Of a DNA stretch of 64,000 bases, positions 22,140-32,090 are shown piece by piece. The first letter of the stretch is position 1. Each line of letters starts with the position of its first letter. The position numbers were made by a program, and so were the translations under genes. This DNA is from Aurelia coerulea (taxonomy: Eukaryota; Cnidaria; Scyphozoa; Semaeostomeae; Ulmaridae). The notes below the pieces were generated by a model. That model was given only the letters and a program-made list of their open reading frames with translations. It was not told the DNA's origin and made no database searches. The stretch covers positions 20,498,501-20,562,500 of the forward strand of contig CM076949.1 in assembly GCA_039566865.1 (NCBI GenBank), in the 5' to 3' direction.

Positions 22140-22425
22140 CACCCATTCCCCCTGGGGGAGGGAGAATACACCATGTTCAGGGTACAGGTATGTGCCACCC
22201 ATATGGATCCAGATTTCTTTAACAATGGTCCCTTTTCAGCAGATTTTCCTTACACATGGGTGGGCTTGCCTTGGTTGAAATTGGCAAAAAGTAGTTTGGA
22301 GAGTATGTTTTTCTGCCAAAATTCACCATAAAAGTAGGTATGCAGACAAAATTTGTCAATTAGGAAGGGATAGCTTTCTGAAAACCAGGTGGCAGACCCC
22401 CATCCATCTTTAAGTCATGTATCCC
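22140..22425 (+). mobile_element. Family B element (GTACGGG MITE), copy 1
   Basis: Starts near CCCCTGGGGGAGGGAGAATA with CACCATGTTCAGGGTACAGG and ends CCATCTTTAAGTCATGTATC then CCCTGG. Its internal order matches 58315-58605 and, inverted, 49037-49336. This is the most diverged of the three copies. Confidence 0.65.
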
Positions 22426-22429
22426 CTGG

Positions 22430-23060
22430 CTGAAATCAGTTCTTCCTGTCTTAATTTTCCTGCTACACTTTTTCAATTTCACATAATTCTCAATCTCTCC
22501 TTGGTAGGCATACACACAAAGATAAACACAAATCAATTTCAAATTAATTCCATCATTAAAATAACTTCACAGCAGTTGTTCATAATAAACAATTTTATAA
22601 GAAACAGGATAAGAAACTTGGATAATTTTTGATATATTTTGGTGCACAAAAAGATATAGCTATTCTACAGCTACAGAAATATTTCTTTTAATATGAAACA
22701 ACATTTGGCAAAAGAGAGCTTTATCAGGCTAATACCATCAATTGCAATGAATTTTACAGTATTCAAGAATGAAGGTTCAGGGATGCCTTTGCTACAATAT
22801 CCATTTGAGGGTTCTTTGCACCCAAACATATGCCATAATGGTACTATTCTCAGTCCAGAAAACACAGGTCTAAACAGGGATCAAGATAAATAAACAGGGT
22901 GGGTGGAAAAATTCCCATGTCCTAATAAGTGGGCAAGATGTGTTCACTGCAAAAACAAACTCAGATGCAAGCTAAAGCATAAACAGCTTCTGAAATGAAA
23001 CTACAATTGGGAACAATTTCAGGAAACATGACTTCGCATGTTCTACAGGGCTTTGCAATT
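22430..23060. other. Intergenic, no gene recognised
   Basis: AT-rich, with two TAAGAAAC motifs near 22600-22620 that recall family A. The 66-aa frame at 22693-22893 has no recognisable domain and may be chance. Confidence 0.4.
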
Positions 23061-23220
23061 CAAGAAGCTCAAAATTAATAAAGAGGCCCCCAAAGGGGGG
23101 GTCCCTGGAGCACTGGAGCCCATCATTTTGACAGCATGGAGCCCGGAGCCCAAACGATTTCCATAGTGGAGCACTAGAGCCCATTGCTTTCTCCATGTGG
23201 AGCCCTTTATCTCAAACAAT
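23060..23220. mobile_element. GGAGCCC-repeat MITE, copy 1
   Basis: A GAGGCCCCCAAAGGGGGGGT terminus is followed by repeated GGAGCCC/GGAGCACT motifs. A related block at 45838-45968 ends in inverse GGGGGCCTC, indicating the same family. Confidence 0.55.
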
Positions 23221-23429
23221 TTTATTTGTGAATGCCAAGCAAAAAACGGACCACATTTAATTACGAAAACTATATGAATAAGGAGTGAAACTATTTGAGC
23301 TTCTTAGTAGATCTCAAAATCAACTTTGAAATGAATTTTTGAAGTTTTCAGGTTTCTTCGAGACATTGTTTCTGGAAATCTGGCCATTTACTTATGATTG
23401 AAAATCTTTCAGTTAGAATTTCAATCCTT

Positions 23430-24410
23430 CCCGGCCAAAATTTGCTCAAGGATAACCTAGGATTTACCTAGGTCAACCTAGGTGCATTGCTCATGGATTA
23501 CCTAGGTTTGAACCTAGGTTTTCCTTGAGGCAATCCTTGGGCAGACCTAGGTAATCCTAGGTTTCAAATTGGAACAACGTCGTAGCTGTATCGGAAGATA
23601 GGAAAGCTCAAGGAAAACCTAGGTATGCTCAAGGATGCCATATATGGACGTTCTCAACCGATTCATCGACCTAGGTATTCCTAGGTTTAACCTAGGTTAT
23701 CTCGGGATAATCGAATAGGATCACGTGACAGAAGACCTATGTTTTCTCAAGGTTAAGTACGTATTTTTCGTTAGAAACTAAGAAGTTGACCCCGCTATCA
23801 ATTCAATGTTCTTTCAAAATATCTGTTAAATTGTGCATCACCTCTTAGCTGAAAAGTCAAAATTAATAAAAAATACAAGAGGCTACGTATTTTGTAGACA
23901 AGAAGACGAATTTCGCGGATTTTTTTGTCTACCTTTCTGATGAAGAGCATCATATGAAAAATAGATGCAACAAAAAGAATGCAAACATTAGAAGCACGGC
24001 ATCTTCTTTTCAAAAGCCCAAGATAGATAACGATGTTTCCTCGCTTCAAGTTTCTCGAGACTCGTACAGTTTTTCAAATTGCCATGTGACTTGGAAACAG
24101 TTCAAGGATTTATCATGGACCTTGAGCTCGTGTGATTGATCAAGGAAATTCTAGGAACCTGGGGACATTTCAAGGTTTTTCAAGGTCCTCGGGTGTGTGC
24201 GATTTTCTCAAGGTTTGGAAATAAACCTTGAAATTATAACTCAGCTCAATGATTCTCAAGGACCTTGATCTACTAATTTCAAGGTTTTTTGTCAGTTCAG
24301 ATCTACCTGTTCAAGGTTCCTGGGGATTCCTTGATCAGATCAAGGTTTTCTCAAGGAAAAGCAAGGAAATTCTACAATCCTTGATCACAAAAATTGCCCG
24401 GGTATGCGCT
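23430..24410. mobile_element. ~1-kb element built from CCTAGG and CAAGG motif arrays
   Basis: The left end CCCGGCCAAAATTTGCTCAA and right end TTGATCACAAAAATTGCCCG are approximate inverted repeats. Eleven CCTAGG palindromes (mostly ACCTAGGT) fall within 23455-23696. The right half (24100-24380) is instead rich in CAAGG/TCAAGGTT. A family A scrap (TACGTATTTTTCGTTAGAAA) sits near 23758. No transposase is seen. The motif arrays may be transposase-binding sites. Confidence 0.65.
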
Positions 24411-24689
24411 AGGAATTGTATTCTTTTTTTGTATTTAACTCTTTCCGTTGCTGTTATGGCTGGCAGTTGTTACATTTAATTTTCCGATGGAGAAAGTCAA
24501 TTGTATAACTTGTTACAAAGATTTGCAAGAATTTGATGGAAGAAAATATTGGTTAACAATTGAAAGGTTCAGGGGCGCACATTCAAATTTTGTTTGGGGG
24601 GGTGTCAACATGCTCTGGACCGACTAAATTTTTTCGGACCGACTGAACGTATAGCAAGCAGCGGTGTGGCCAGGGTAAATTAAGTGGAG

Positions 24690-25064
24690 GTATTGAAACG
24701 AGGGGGTCCCCAGGAAAATTTACACCCTTTATTTTGGCTTAGTATGCATCTCCCAATATCATGCTTGCCTGTAGCGACAAGGACACATGGATCGTTTTGT
24801 GACAATTATGTTATAAATCAGCGCACGAGGAATATTTTTGAAGAAAGATCCTTTACTTTGGCTTAGAATGCATCTCCCAGTATCATGCTTGCCTTTAGCG
24901 ACAAAGAAACCTGGATCGTTTTGTGACAATTATGCTATAAATCAGCGCACGAGGAAAATTTTTGAAGAAAGATCCTTTACTTTGGCTTAGAATGCATCTC
25001 CCAATATCATGCTTGCCTTTAGCGACAAGGAAACCTGGATCGTTTTGTGACAATTATGCTATAA
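24690..25064 (+). repeat. 125-bp satellite, part left of the Gypsy insertion
   Basis: About three units of the same satellite as 20262-21430, in a distinct subtype (ATAAATCAGCGCACGAGG, CTGGATCGTTTTGTGACAAT). The ATAAATC anchor occurs at 24812 and 24937, and the array is broken at 25064 by the LTR element. It resumes at 32091 exactly where it left off. Confidence 0.93.
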
Positions 25065-25180
25065 TGTTAAACACTCGATTAATAAGGTTTGACACCAATA
25101 AACGAAGTCTTAAACGCGATACTTAATAAGAACTCCAGCGCGTAAAATGCTAAACAATACGATTGTTCATACATTTCACA
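25065..25180 (-). repeat. 3' LTR of the Gypsy element, internally deleted (116 bp)
   Basis: Matches both ends of the 277-bp 5' LTR (TGTTAAACACTCGATTAATA at the start, GATTGTTCATACATTTCACA at the end) but lacks about 161 bp in the middle. The join falls at a GC-rich microhomology (CCAGCGCG). The outer ends are almost identical between LTRs, pointing to a fairly recent insertion. Confidence 0.92.
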
Positions 25181-25195
25181 TACTCCCCTCCAAAA
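25181..25195 (-). other. Polypurine tract of the Gypsy element
   Basis: Directly inside the 3' LTR the minus strand reads TTTTGGAGGGGAGTA, a purine run at the position where plus-strand DNA synthesis is primed in LTR retrotransposons. Confidence 0.8.
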
Positions 25196-25540
25196 GAAAT
25201 GTTGTCCGCAACATTGAATTGAAGATGTCTTCGAAACATCGTATGACTCAGGAAATCAACGTTCAAATATCTCTGGTTCACTGTGATTGGCGCCAACAGT
25301 ATCACATACTATTCAGAACAATAACGTATTTCTGAAATATAATGATTTGCTCGAGTCATTCGTCAAATGTGAAGCAATGTGCATCGGTCTATGATGAAAA
25401 TGTTCATCGCACGTGTATCTTTAAAACTTTGGTCAAATAATGTCTTACAAACGAGTCTTTTCTCAACGAAATAACGGTAGGAATCGAGTCTTTTCTCTCA
25501 ACATAAACGATCAATTGTATAGTTGCAAAACTCGATAAGT

Positions 25541-28500
25541 TTAAACAGTTATAGGATATGAGTTCCAAAATTGTTGTGGATGCAACGACGGTTGTGGATG
25601 ACAAAACTGAACTCTTGGTGTCATAAACAACTGATGGTAGGGAGGAACATATCCTGGCATAAATGGAATCAATTGAGATCTGCCTGTTCTTTGAAACGGT
25701 TCAACATATCTGGGAATTTGTTGAACATAATTGACGTGATAATTTGCAGGTTGTCCTGGTGTGGCATACATTAATCGAGTAGGTGGTAATCGAGTTCTTT
25801 GGGGTCGTGGAGGTGGCTCAGCATCTGGACTCAGTGCTGCATCGTCGTGCTCAGGAGCGTTATAAGGTGGTTGTAAGATGTTTTGATCTTGAGCATGGTC
25901 AGCGTGGTCCGCTGCTATGACTTGGTCTTGTTCAGGATCAACTTCCGGTTCATTTGTTGGGTCTTGAACATTATCCGCTGTAATGTCTTGTTCGGGATCT
26001 TGCTCCGTCTCATTCATCGAGGCCGGCGGATCTAGATTGTCCTGTACCGAGTTCGGCTGCAGTTCATTTGGATAAAATCCGACGTTAATCTCATCATCGT
26101 CACCATCAACTCCTCTGGCTTGATCTGGTCTTTTACTTTTATTTGCTACATTTCTCGCTCGGATTTGTGTCATGTTCTTTTTACGACGTTCAATCTCTAT
26201 CGATACATCAATCGGTAAATCATTACATGGGTATAATAGTGTACGATGAAGAGTACGTTGACGTCCTTGACCATTCTCTGGTTGTACAACATATACGGGA
26301 CTCTCTTCACTCATTCGCTTCAACACGGTGTAGATACGATCTTCCCAAAAAGCACGGATATTTCCTGGTCCTCCTCTTTCAAAGTTACGAACAAGAACTC
26401 TGTCACCTTGATTAAGAGTACGGCTTTTTGCTTTCTTGTCATACTGTGTTTTCCCTTGTGCTGCGGTAGCGTGGCTCTTAGCATTTGCAATTCCGTATGC
26501 TTGTTGCATGGCTGTTCTCCAGTTTTTCACGTAAGCAGGATAACTTGATTCAGAATTTCCTTTTTTCAGTCCAAAGACAAGGTCGATGGGTAGTCGCGGT
26601 GATCGGCCAAAAAGAAGAAAGAATGGTGAAAATCCTGTAGAGTCGTGCCTTGTACAATTGTACGCATGGACAAGTTTTGGCAGATGGTCTCTCCAGTGTG
26701 ATTTATTCGTTTCGGGCAATGTTCGCAACATCGAAAGTAGGGTACGATTCAATCTCTCGGCCTTTCCATTACACTCTGGGTGATAAGGAGTAGTTCTTGA
26801 ATGTCCAATACTGGAAATCTGTTCAAGGGTACGAAACATCTGACTCTCAAACTCACCCCCTTGATCATGGTGAATTTTAATGGGGTAACCATATCGTAGG
26901 ATAAAATCATTAAACAATAGTCTTGCGGCAGTTTTTCCGGACTTGTCTTTGGTTGCATATGCTTGCGCATATCGTGTAAAGTGATCAACAATAACGAGCA
27001 CATATTCATATCCTCCGCTGCTTCTTTCAAGATGCATGTAGTCTATCGAAATGATTTCAAATGGTGTTGTGCTGTGTATTGGTGTCAATGGTTCCCTCTG
27101 CTTGAATGCTGGCGGCTTCTGTTTGACACAGCGACATCTACGCGTAATAAAGTTTGTGATATCTCTCTGCATGTGTGGCCAAAAGAAACGTTCACGGGCA
27201 AGCTGAACAACTCTTTCTGGGCCTAAATGTCCCATATTTGTATGTAACTCACTATAAACGACATTGCGAAGACTCAATGGTAGTACGACTTGATTATACT
27301 GTCCTGAAATACGCCTCAAGGTACCATCTTCGGATACTTTCAGTTTCTTCCATTCATATAGCAATTGCTTTGTGTTGTGATCCAAAGTCTTGACTTCAGC
27401 AGGACTTGGTCGTTGCTTCTGTTTCAGATACTGGATGACTGTGTTCAGACTCTTGTCTTTGATTTGGGCATCTTTTATATCAAGCTTGTCTTGGTCGTCA
27501 CTTGTTGTTTGCTCATCAGGGATGTGGTTGTTAGCGAAAAGTATACTGTCAGGATCAGAAATTGAGTTAATCCAAGCTGTATCACCAGATGCAACTAACG
27601 TAGCCGCATTGATAACTGCATTAATCTCTTCTGGAGAACTGTTTTCTGTACACGAAGCTATATATTTTGTCATATCTAGTGGGCTGCGTGACAGGGCATC
27701 TGCATCTCCATTTGATTTTCCTGGACGATAATGAATCCTAAACTTAAAATCGGCCAACTCTCCCACCCAACGAAGTGTTGTTGCATTTAAACGGGCTGTG
27801 GTCAACACGTATGTTAGCGGATTGTTGTCTGTAAATACATCAAATGGTGGTGAATAGTATAAATAATCCCTGAACTGATCTGTAATGGCCCATTTTAGAG
27901 CAAGGAACTCAAGTTTTCCACTGTGCATATGATAATTCTTCTCACTTTGGGTTAGGGTGCGAGATGCATATGATATGACTCTCATCTTACTACCCTGTTG
28001 CTGGTAGAGAACTGCACCCAGGCCCTTTTCACTTGCATCTGTATGGACAATGTATGGCAGGTTGAAGTCAGGATATGCCATTATCGGTGGACTAGTAATA
28101 TGTCTGATAAGGTCTTCTAACGCTGCTTGGTGTTCTGGTCTCCATTTTATCTTTGTAGTAGATGGCAACTGTCCGTTTGCTTTCTTCGTCATTCTCATTT
28201 TGGGCTTACAATCTGCATCTTTTCCTGTCAGGAGTTCATAGATTGGGCTGGCAATTGATGAGAAATTGGGGATAAATCGACGATAATATCCCAGAAGACC
28301 TAGTAACTGTCTAACTTCACCGATTGTTGCTGGTGTTTTATCCTTCAAGCTTGTGACTGCTTCGGTATTCTTGGGATCTACTGTATATCCATCAGCTGAG
28401 ACAATCCATCCTAAAAACTTTACTTGTTGCTTGAAGAGTGAGCACTTGCTTGCTTTTAGCTTTATTCCATTCTCTCGGAGGCGTTGTAGCACTTTCCTGA

Positions 28501-30379
28501 CATCTTCAACGTGTTGTTCAAATGATTTACTGAATATGATTACATCGTCAAGATACGGCAGGCAAATTTCATCACGAAGATCACTCAAACATTGTTCCAT
28601 ATACCGTTGGAAGGCCGCTGGAGCGTTGGTCAGGCCGAATGGAATACGTTCCCATTCAAAAAGGCCCCAGGGGGTTACGAATGCAGTTAATGGTTGGCTC
28701 TGTTCACTCACAAACCCCTGGTGGTACGCCTTTCCTTGGTCAAGTGTGGTGAACCAACAACTTCCTCCCAAGCTGTCCAACGTCTCTTGTATTCTGGGTA
28801 AAGGATGCTTGTCTTGGATCGTTTTCTGGTTTAACAATCGGTAATCAATACATAATCGCAACGATCCATCTCTCTTCCTTACACAAACGCATGGCGAAGA
28901 GTATGGTGACTTTGAAGGTCTGATGAATTTCCTGTTGAGTAAGTCCTCGATATACTGCTTGACTTCACCATAAAGAGGTCTGGGAATTGCTGCATAGTTC
29001 TTCTGAACTGGCTGATCATCTTTTAACTTGATTTCTAACTGTAATTCCTTCGCACAGCCGATATCTTGGTCATCTTTTGAAAATGAACTTATTTCATCCC
29101 TGAGCATAGCCTCTACCAATTTTCTCTCGTCTGAGCTTAGATGGTTGAGATCAATCTTCTGTAGAACTCCTTCAGTCACTTGACAAGTTTTGACATCTGT
29201 TACTTTTCCATTGTGACACTTTGTTGTAGAGCTTCCGGGTCTAGCGGACTGTGGTTCACCTAAATTCATGCTCATCGGAGTGATAGATCTCACTAACTCT
29301 AGGGTTCCCAAAGCCGTTCTGGCTGGCAATGATATATTATGATCTGTTTTGTTAGCAATTTGCAACTTTAACACTGGTGAGCTGCCTTTCTTTGCCACTA
29401 AAATTGACTCAGTGATTTCTAGTCCAGATGGTAATAAAGATTCTGGATATGGCTCAAACATCATTGGCAGGTTACGATCGCGATGTCCTATATCCGCCCT
29501 ACATGCAACATTGACTGTTTTGTTCTTTGGAATAATGGTTGCATGCTTAAATGACTTGACACTAAACTTACTTTCCTCTATGGTGCATTGATAAATAAGG
29601 TCTACCAAAGCTGCTGATTTGTTCTCCGATAAGTTTTGTAAACTATGACACATCGCTTTGACAAAGTCAGGGCTACATTCTGAATCAGCAGTAGCATTTC
29701 TGCATAGTTCTTCTATAACATTAAAACCAACAATGGGTGTGTCAATATTCTCTGGAGTGACTAAAAATGGTACTTGAATACTATCTTTCTCACCCTGTTT
29801 CTCAGGAAAAACTAGACTAAAGTTGAGTTCTATCCATCCGTTGTAAGGTAACGCTGTACCATTTGCTGTAACAAGATTCAAATTAGCATAAGCAGCATCA
29901 AAAATGTCAGAGATTTCTCTCACTGGAACACCAGGAAAGTATTTATTCACAACAGCTGAAGATATAAGAGAAACTTGTGAGCCTGTATCCCATAAAGCTT
30001 CCAACTTGGTTTCATTAAGACAACATTTCACAATACATTTCTTACCAACAAGCTTTGAGATTTGCGCATGTTTCTTTGGAGAAACATGGCTTGCAAATAC
30101 ATTTGCATCATTACTGTCTCCTAATCCCTTTTCTTCTGTGAATAACTTCTTAGACAATTCACTGATAGCTGAGCAAATTATCTTGTGCTCATTCCACTGT
30201 GCCTTCTGACACTGTTTGCTGCAATATCTCACTGTTTTACAGTTTTTACACAGCATAAAACTGTTACCTTGTTCTAACAAATGGCAATTATTGCATTGTT
30301 TATGATGGGACGTCTCAACTTCAGAGGCTAACGGCCGCCCCGCTTCGGTAGCCCCCTGTAGTTTCCCTGTTTTCTCTTT
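25541..30379 (-). CDS. pol: Gypsy pol polyprotein (MYND, protease, RT, RNase H, integrase)
   Basis: The frame is open from 30379 to the stop at 25541 and has no good ATG at its start, as expected for expression by frameshifting from gag. Residues are counted from 30280. A MYND zinc finger (CNNC, then C11, C14, YC20, C24, W29, H32, C36) comes first. Next is a retropepsin with active-site D98 (LWDTGSQ). The reverse transcriptase has YLDD near 575. RNase H contains TDASEKGLG near 746. The integrase has an HHCC-type zinc segment followed by a DD35E core: D1080 (SIDYMH), D near 1136 (HHDQGGEF) and E 36 residues later (NGKAERLN). A GPY/F-like region ([12 protein letters not shown] to RTLLYPC) and a long acidic, QDPEQD- and Pro-rich tail close the protein. 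The frame is uninterrupted, so it may be functional. There is no chromodomain. Confidence 0.95.
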   Translation of the reverse strand, partial: KEKTGKLQGATEAGRPLASEVETSHHKQCNNCHLLEQGNSFMLCKNCKTVRYCSKQCQKAQWNEHKIICSAISELSKKLFTEEKGLGDSNDANVFASHVSPKKHAQISKLVGKKCIVKCCLNETKLEALWDTGSQVSLISSAVVNKYFPGVPVREISDIFDAAYANLNLVTANGTALPYNGWIELNFSLVFPEKQGEKDSIQVPFLVTPENIDTPIVGFNVIEELCRNATADSECSPDFVKAMCHSLQNLSENKSAALVDLIYQCTIEESKFSVKSFKHATIIPKNKTVNVACRADIGHRDRNLPMMFEPYPESLLPSGLEITESILVAKKGSSPVLKLQIANKTDHNISLPARTALGTLELVRSITPMSMNLGEPQSARPGSSTTKCHNGKVTDVKTCQVTEGVLQKIDLNHLSSDERKLVEAMLRDEISSFSKDDQDIGCAKELQLEIKLKDDQPVQKNYAAIPRPLYGEVKQYIEDLLNRKFIRPSKSPYSSPCVCVRKRDGSLRLCIDYRLLNQKTIQDKHPLPRIQETLDSLGGSCWFTTLDQGKAYHQGFVSEQSQPLTAFVTPWGLFEWERIPFGLTNAPAAFQRYMEQCLSDLRDEICLPYLDDVIIFSKSFEQHVEDVRKVLQRLRENGIKLKASKCSLFKQQVKFLGWIVSADGYTVDPKNTEAVTSLKDKTPATIGEVRQLLGLLGYYRRFIPNFSSIASPIYELLTGKDADCKPKMRMTKKANGQLPSTTKIKWRPEHQAALEDLIRHITSPPIMAYPDFNLPYIVHTDASEKGLGAVLYQQQGSKMRVISYASRTLTQSEKNYHMHSGKLEFLALKWAITDQFRDYLYYSPPFDVFTDNNPLTYVLTTARLNATTLRWVGELADFKFRIHYRPGKSNGDADALSRSPLDMTKYIASCTENSSPEEINAVINAATLVASGDTAWINSISDPDSILFANNHIPDEQTTSDDQDKLDIKDAQIKDKSLNTVIQYLKQKQRPSPAEVKTLDHNTKQLLYEWKKLKVSEDGTLRRISGQYNQVVLPLSLRNVVYSELHTNMGHLGPERVVQLARERFFWPHMQRDITNFITRRCRCVKQKPPAFKQREPLTPIHSTTPFEIISIDYMHLERSSGGYEYVLVIVDHFTRYAQAYATKDKSGKTAARLLFNDFILRYGYPIKIHHDQGGEFESQMFRTLEQISSIGHSRTTPYHPECNGKAERLNRTLLSMLRTLPETNKSHWRDHLPKLVHAYNCTRHDSTGFSPFFLLFGRSPRLPIDLVFGLKKGNSESSYPAYVKNWRTAMQQAYGIANAKSHATAAQGKTQYDKKAKSRTLNQGDRVLVRNFERGGPGNIRAFWEDRIYTVLKRMSEESPVYVVQPENGQGRQRTLHRTLLYPCNDLPIDVSIEIERRKKNMTQIRARNVANKSKRPDQARGVDGDDDEINVGFYPNELQPNSVQDNLDPPASMNETEQDPEQDITADNVQDPTNEPEVDPEQDQVIAADHADHAQDQNILQPPYNAPEHDDAALSPDAEPPPRPQRTRLPPTRLMYATPGQPANYHVNYVQQIPRYVEPFQRTGRSQLIPFMPGYVPPYHQLFMTPRVQFCHPQPSLHPQQFWNSYPITV

Positions 30380-30632
30380 TTACAACCTCTGAAAAAATGA
30401 TCTGAGCTTCCACAAATAGAGCAATGATCACAACTTAAATTTTCAGCTTCTTTGCATGAAGTGCACATTGGACGTTGAGTGGTTTTATTGGGTTTTGTTC
30501 CTTCTTTCTGAGAACTTTTTACTTCTGCTAACTCTGTTTTGATAGCTGCAACTTCACACCTCATTTGCTCAACTGCTGCAAGTATTTTCTCAGAATTATT
30601 AACAGTTTTAGGTGTGTTTTGTGAGGGGGGGG
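30328..30632 (-). CDS. gag: Gypsy nucleocapsid part of gag (CCHC zinc knuckle)
   Basis: The reading frame ends at 30328 and contains the knuckle [14 protein letters not shown] (C-x2-C-x4-H-x4-C), preceded by [15 protein letters not shown] and followed by a basic [10 protein letters not shown] tail, typical of RNA-binding Gypsy nucleocapsids. The upstream gag frame (30608-31672) is offset by one base. The switch point is an eight-G run at 30625-30632 on the plus strand, a likely replication or sequencing slippage site. The knuckle frame passes into pol by the -1 site at 30361-30367. Confidence 0.85.
30361..30367 (-). promoter_or_regulatory. -1 ribosomal frameshift heptamer GGGAAAC between gag and pol
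   Basis: The minus strand reads CAG GGA AAC in the gag frame, i.e. the canonical X XXY YYZ slippery heptamer G GGA AAC. Five bases downstream is a stem GGGGCTA / TAGCCTC (about 30355-30323) with a GC-rich loop. The pol frame is -1 relative to the nucleocapsid frame and the two overlap over 30328-30379. Heptamer, spacing and overlap all agree with programmed frameshifting that sets the Gag:Gag-Pol ratio. Confidence 0.85.
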
Positions 30633-31672
30633 TTTTCAGCAACTGAAATTTCATTAACTTTTTTTACTTTTGTACTCAAAGCAAACTTTTTCTTTCTCTC
30701 AGATTCAGCCAAAACTGCTAGTTGCATTTCATTTATCAAACTCTCATCATCAACTGTAGCATCTTGTAAAAATGAACGCAGACGCATGCGAATAGCATCA
30801 TCTACTAAACCGGTTTCAACTGATTGACGAAATAACCCACTCACTAAACTTGGACTATACTTTAGATCAGTTTCTGTTTCCTCTCTGCAGGCAAATAAAA
30901 TCTTTTGTCTGCAGTCCATTGCACGAATGAGGAAGTTTACAGGATCCTCATTTTGATTTTGTGACATTGTGAGAAGCTGTTGATAAAGATCTGTAGCACT
31001 TCCCTCCTTATAATGTGATCTGAGTATTTTACTTAATCTGGGCAAAGGGATACTACCAGAACCCTCCAAATAACTGCGTATTTGTAAACCTGGTGAAATT
31101 GCATTTATGATTGCGTTTACAATTTCTTTCTCAGCATACCCTCTCTCTAAACCAGCCTCTACTTGTCTTATCAAAGAAACATAGGATAATTTATCTCTTT
31201 GACCAACTTCACCAACCTGGCCAATTATTCTAAACTCTCTTCTAAACATACTGTTATGAAGAACATTTTGGTCAGATAGCTGGGGAGGATTTGGGGAAGA
31301 TATATTTTGGGAAACTGATGGTGACAAATTTTCACAAGAAACTTTTTGGGTAACTACTTGTGAAACATTCTGAATACCCTGTCCATCACCCTCAGGGTTA
31401 CTTGTACCATCATCTCCACCTGTATCACCTTCTAAAGGAGGGGGTACATATACATCTTTGACACTTTTTAAGGACATGGAAAATTCTTCAGAGCTTTTAT
31501 CCTGCAGGCCCTCCAAAACTGTAGACAAAACCTTTATCACCTTAAATTTTGTCTTACCCAAAACATCTTTTTGAGGCACCTTTAGGACATCCGCAATTTG
31601 CAAAAGCTGCTCAATTTCCAAGGAAAATAACATTCCCTCCACCTCCAATAATAACTCTTCATTTGCTGCCAT
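30608..31672 (-). CDS. gag: Gypsy gag, matrix/capsid part
   Basis: It begins at ATG 31672 (MAANEELLLEVEGM) about 120 bases inside the primer-binding site, the usual place for gag. About 350 residues contain an acidic/Ser/Gln-rich central linker (GDTGGDDGTSNPEG) and a capsid-like helical half including DLYQQLLTMSQNQNEDPVNF and FLIRAMDCRQKILF, which resembles the major homology area of retrotransposon capsids. It ends early (PPLTKHT) because of the frame change at the G8 run; the nucleocapsid continues in the next frame. It is expected to form cytoplasmic particles. Confidence 0.85.
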   Translation of the reverse strand: MAANEELLLEVEGMLFSLEIEQLLQIADVLKVPQKDVLGKTKFKVIKVLSTVLEGLQDKSSEEFSMSLKSVKDVYVPPPLEGDTGGDDGTSNPEGDGQGIQNVSQVVTQKVSCENLSPSVSQNISSPNPPQLSDQNVLHNSMFRREFRIIGQVGEVGQRDKLSYVSLIRQVEAGLERGYAEKEIVNAIINAISPGLQIRSYLEGSGSIPLPRLSKILRSHYKEGSATDLYQQLLTMSQNQNEDPVNFLIRAMDCRQKILFACREETETDLKYSPSLVSGLFRQSVETGLVDDAIRMRLRSFLQDATVDDESLINEMQLAVLAESERKKKFALSTKVKKVNEISVAENPPLTKHT

Positions 31673-31791
31673 TTTGTAAACAAGTATTTCCAATCTATCT
31701 TCAAATTTCTGATCAAATTAAGCCCATTAATTCATCCAGTTCTTGTACAACAAGTCTTCTGTTTTTCTCCATCCACCTGCAGTAAGCAGGG

Positions 31792-31809
31792 GCCCCACGT
31801 TGGGCGCCA
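31792..31809 (-). other. Primer-binding site of the Gypsy element
   Basis: On the minus strand, four bases after the 5' LTR, comes TGGCGCCCAACGTGGGGC. It starts with TGG, complementary to a tRNA CCA end. The priming tRNA is not assigned here. Confidence 0.88.
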
Positions 31810-31813
31810 AATT

Positions 31814-32090
31814 TGTTAAACACTCGATTAATAAGGTTTGACACCAATAAACGAAGTCTTAAACGCGATACTTCATAAGAACTCCAGCTTTAAATATACA
31901 CGATTTCATAAAAACAGGCGGTCAAAAACTTAGGCCTAGCGTGACAACAACAACAACGATATCGAATCGAGGCTGATCGATGACGTAATCGATACTTAGA
32001 AAAGTGTCTCTTTTGGGGGGCAAACATCAAAAAACAAAAACTACATGAAGCGTAAAATGCTAAACAATACGATTGTTCATACATTTCACA
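31814..32090 (-). repeat. 5' LTR of the Gypsy element (277 bp)
   Basis: The full-length LTR has TG...CA ends on either strand. It carries the promoter, RNA start and polyadenylation signals of such elements; I could not place a TATA box with confidence. The segment 31890-32050, with ACAACAACAACAACG and ATCGATGACGTAATCGAT, is the part missing from the 3' LTR. Confidence 0.92.

Larger units (their letters stand above)
25065..32090 (-). mobile_element. Near-complete Ty3/Gypsy LTR retrotransposon with ATAA TSD
   Basis: The 7.0-kb element is oriented right to left. ATAA duplications (25061-25064 and 32091-32094) flank the LTRs, which start TGTT and end CACA on the plus strand. In element order: 5' LTR 31814-32090, primer-binding site 31792-31809, gag, nucleocapsid, -1 frameshift site, pol (MYND finger, protease, reverse transcriptase, RNase H, integrase), polypurine tract 25181-25195, 3' LTR 25065-25180. 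The pol-internal order RT, RNase H, integrase defines Ty3/Gypsy. The main lesions are a shortened 3' LTR and a frame change in a G8 run within gag. No envelope gene is seen. Confidence 0.95.
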
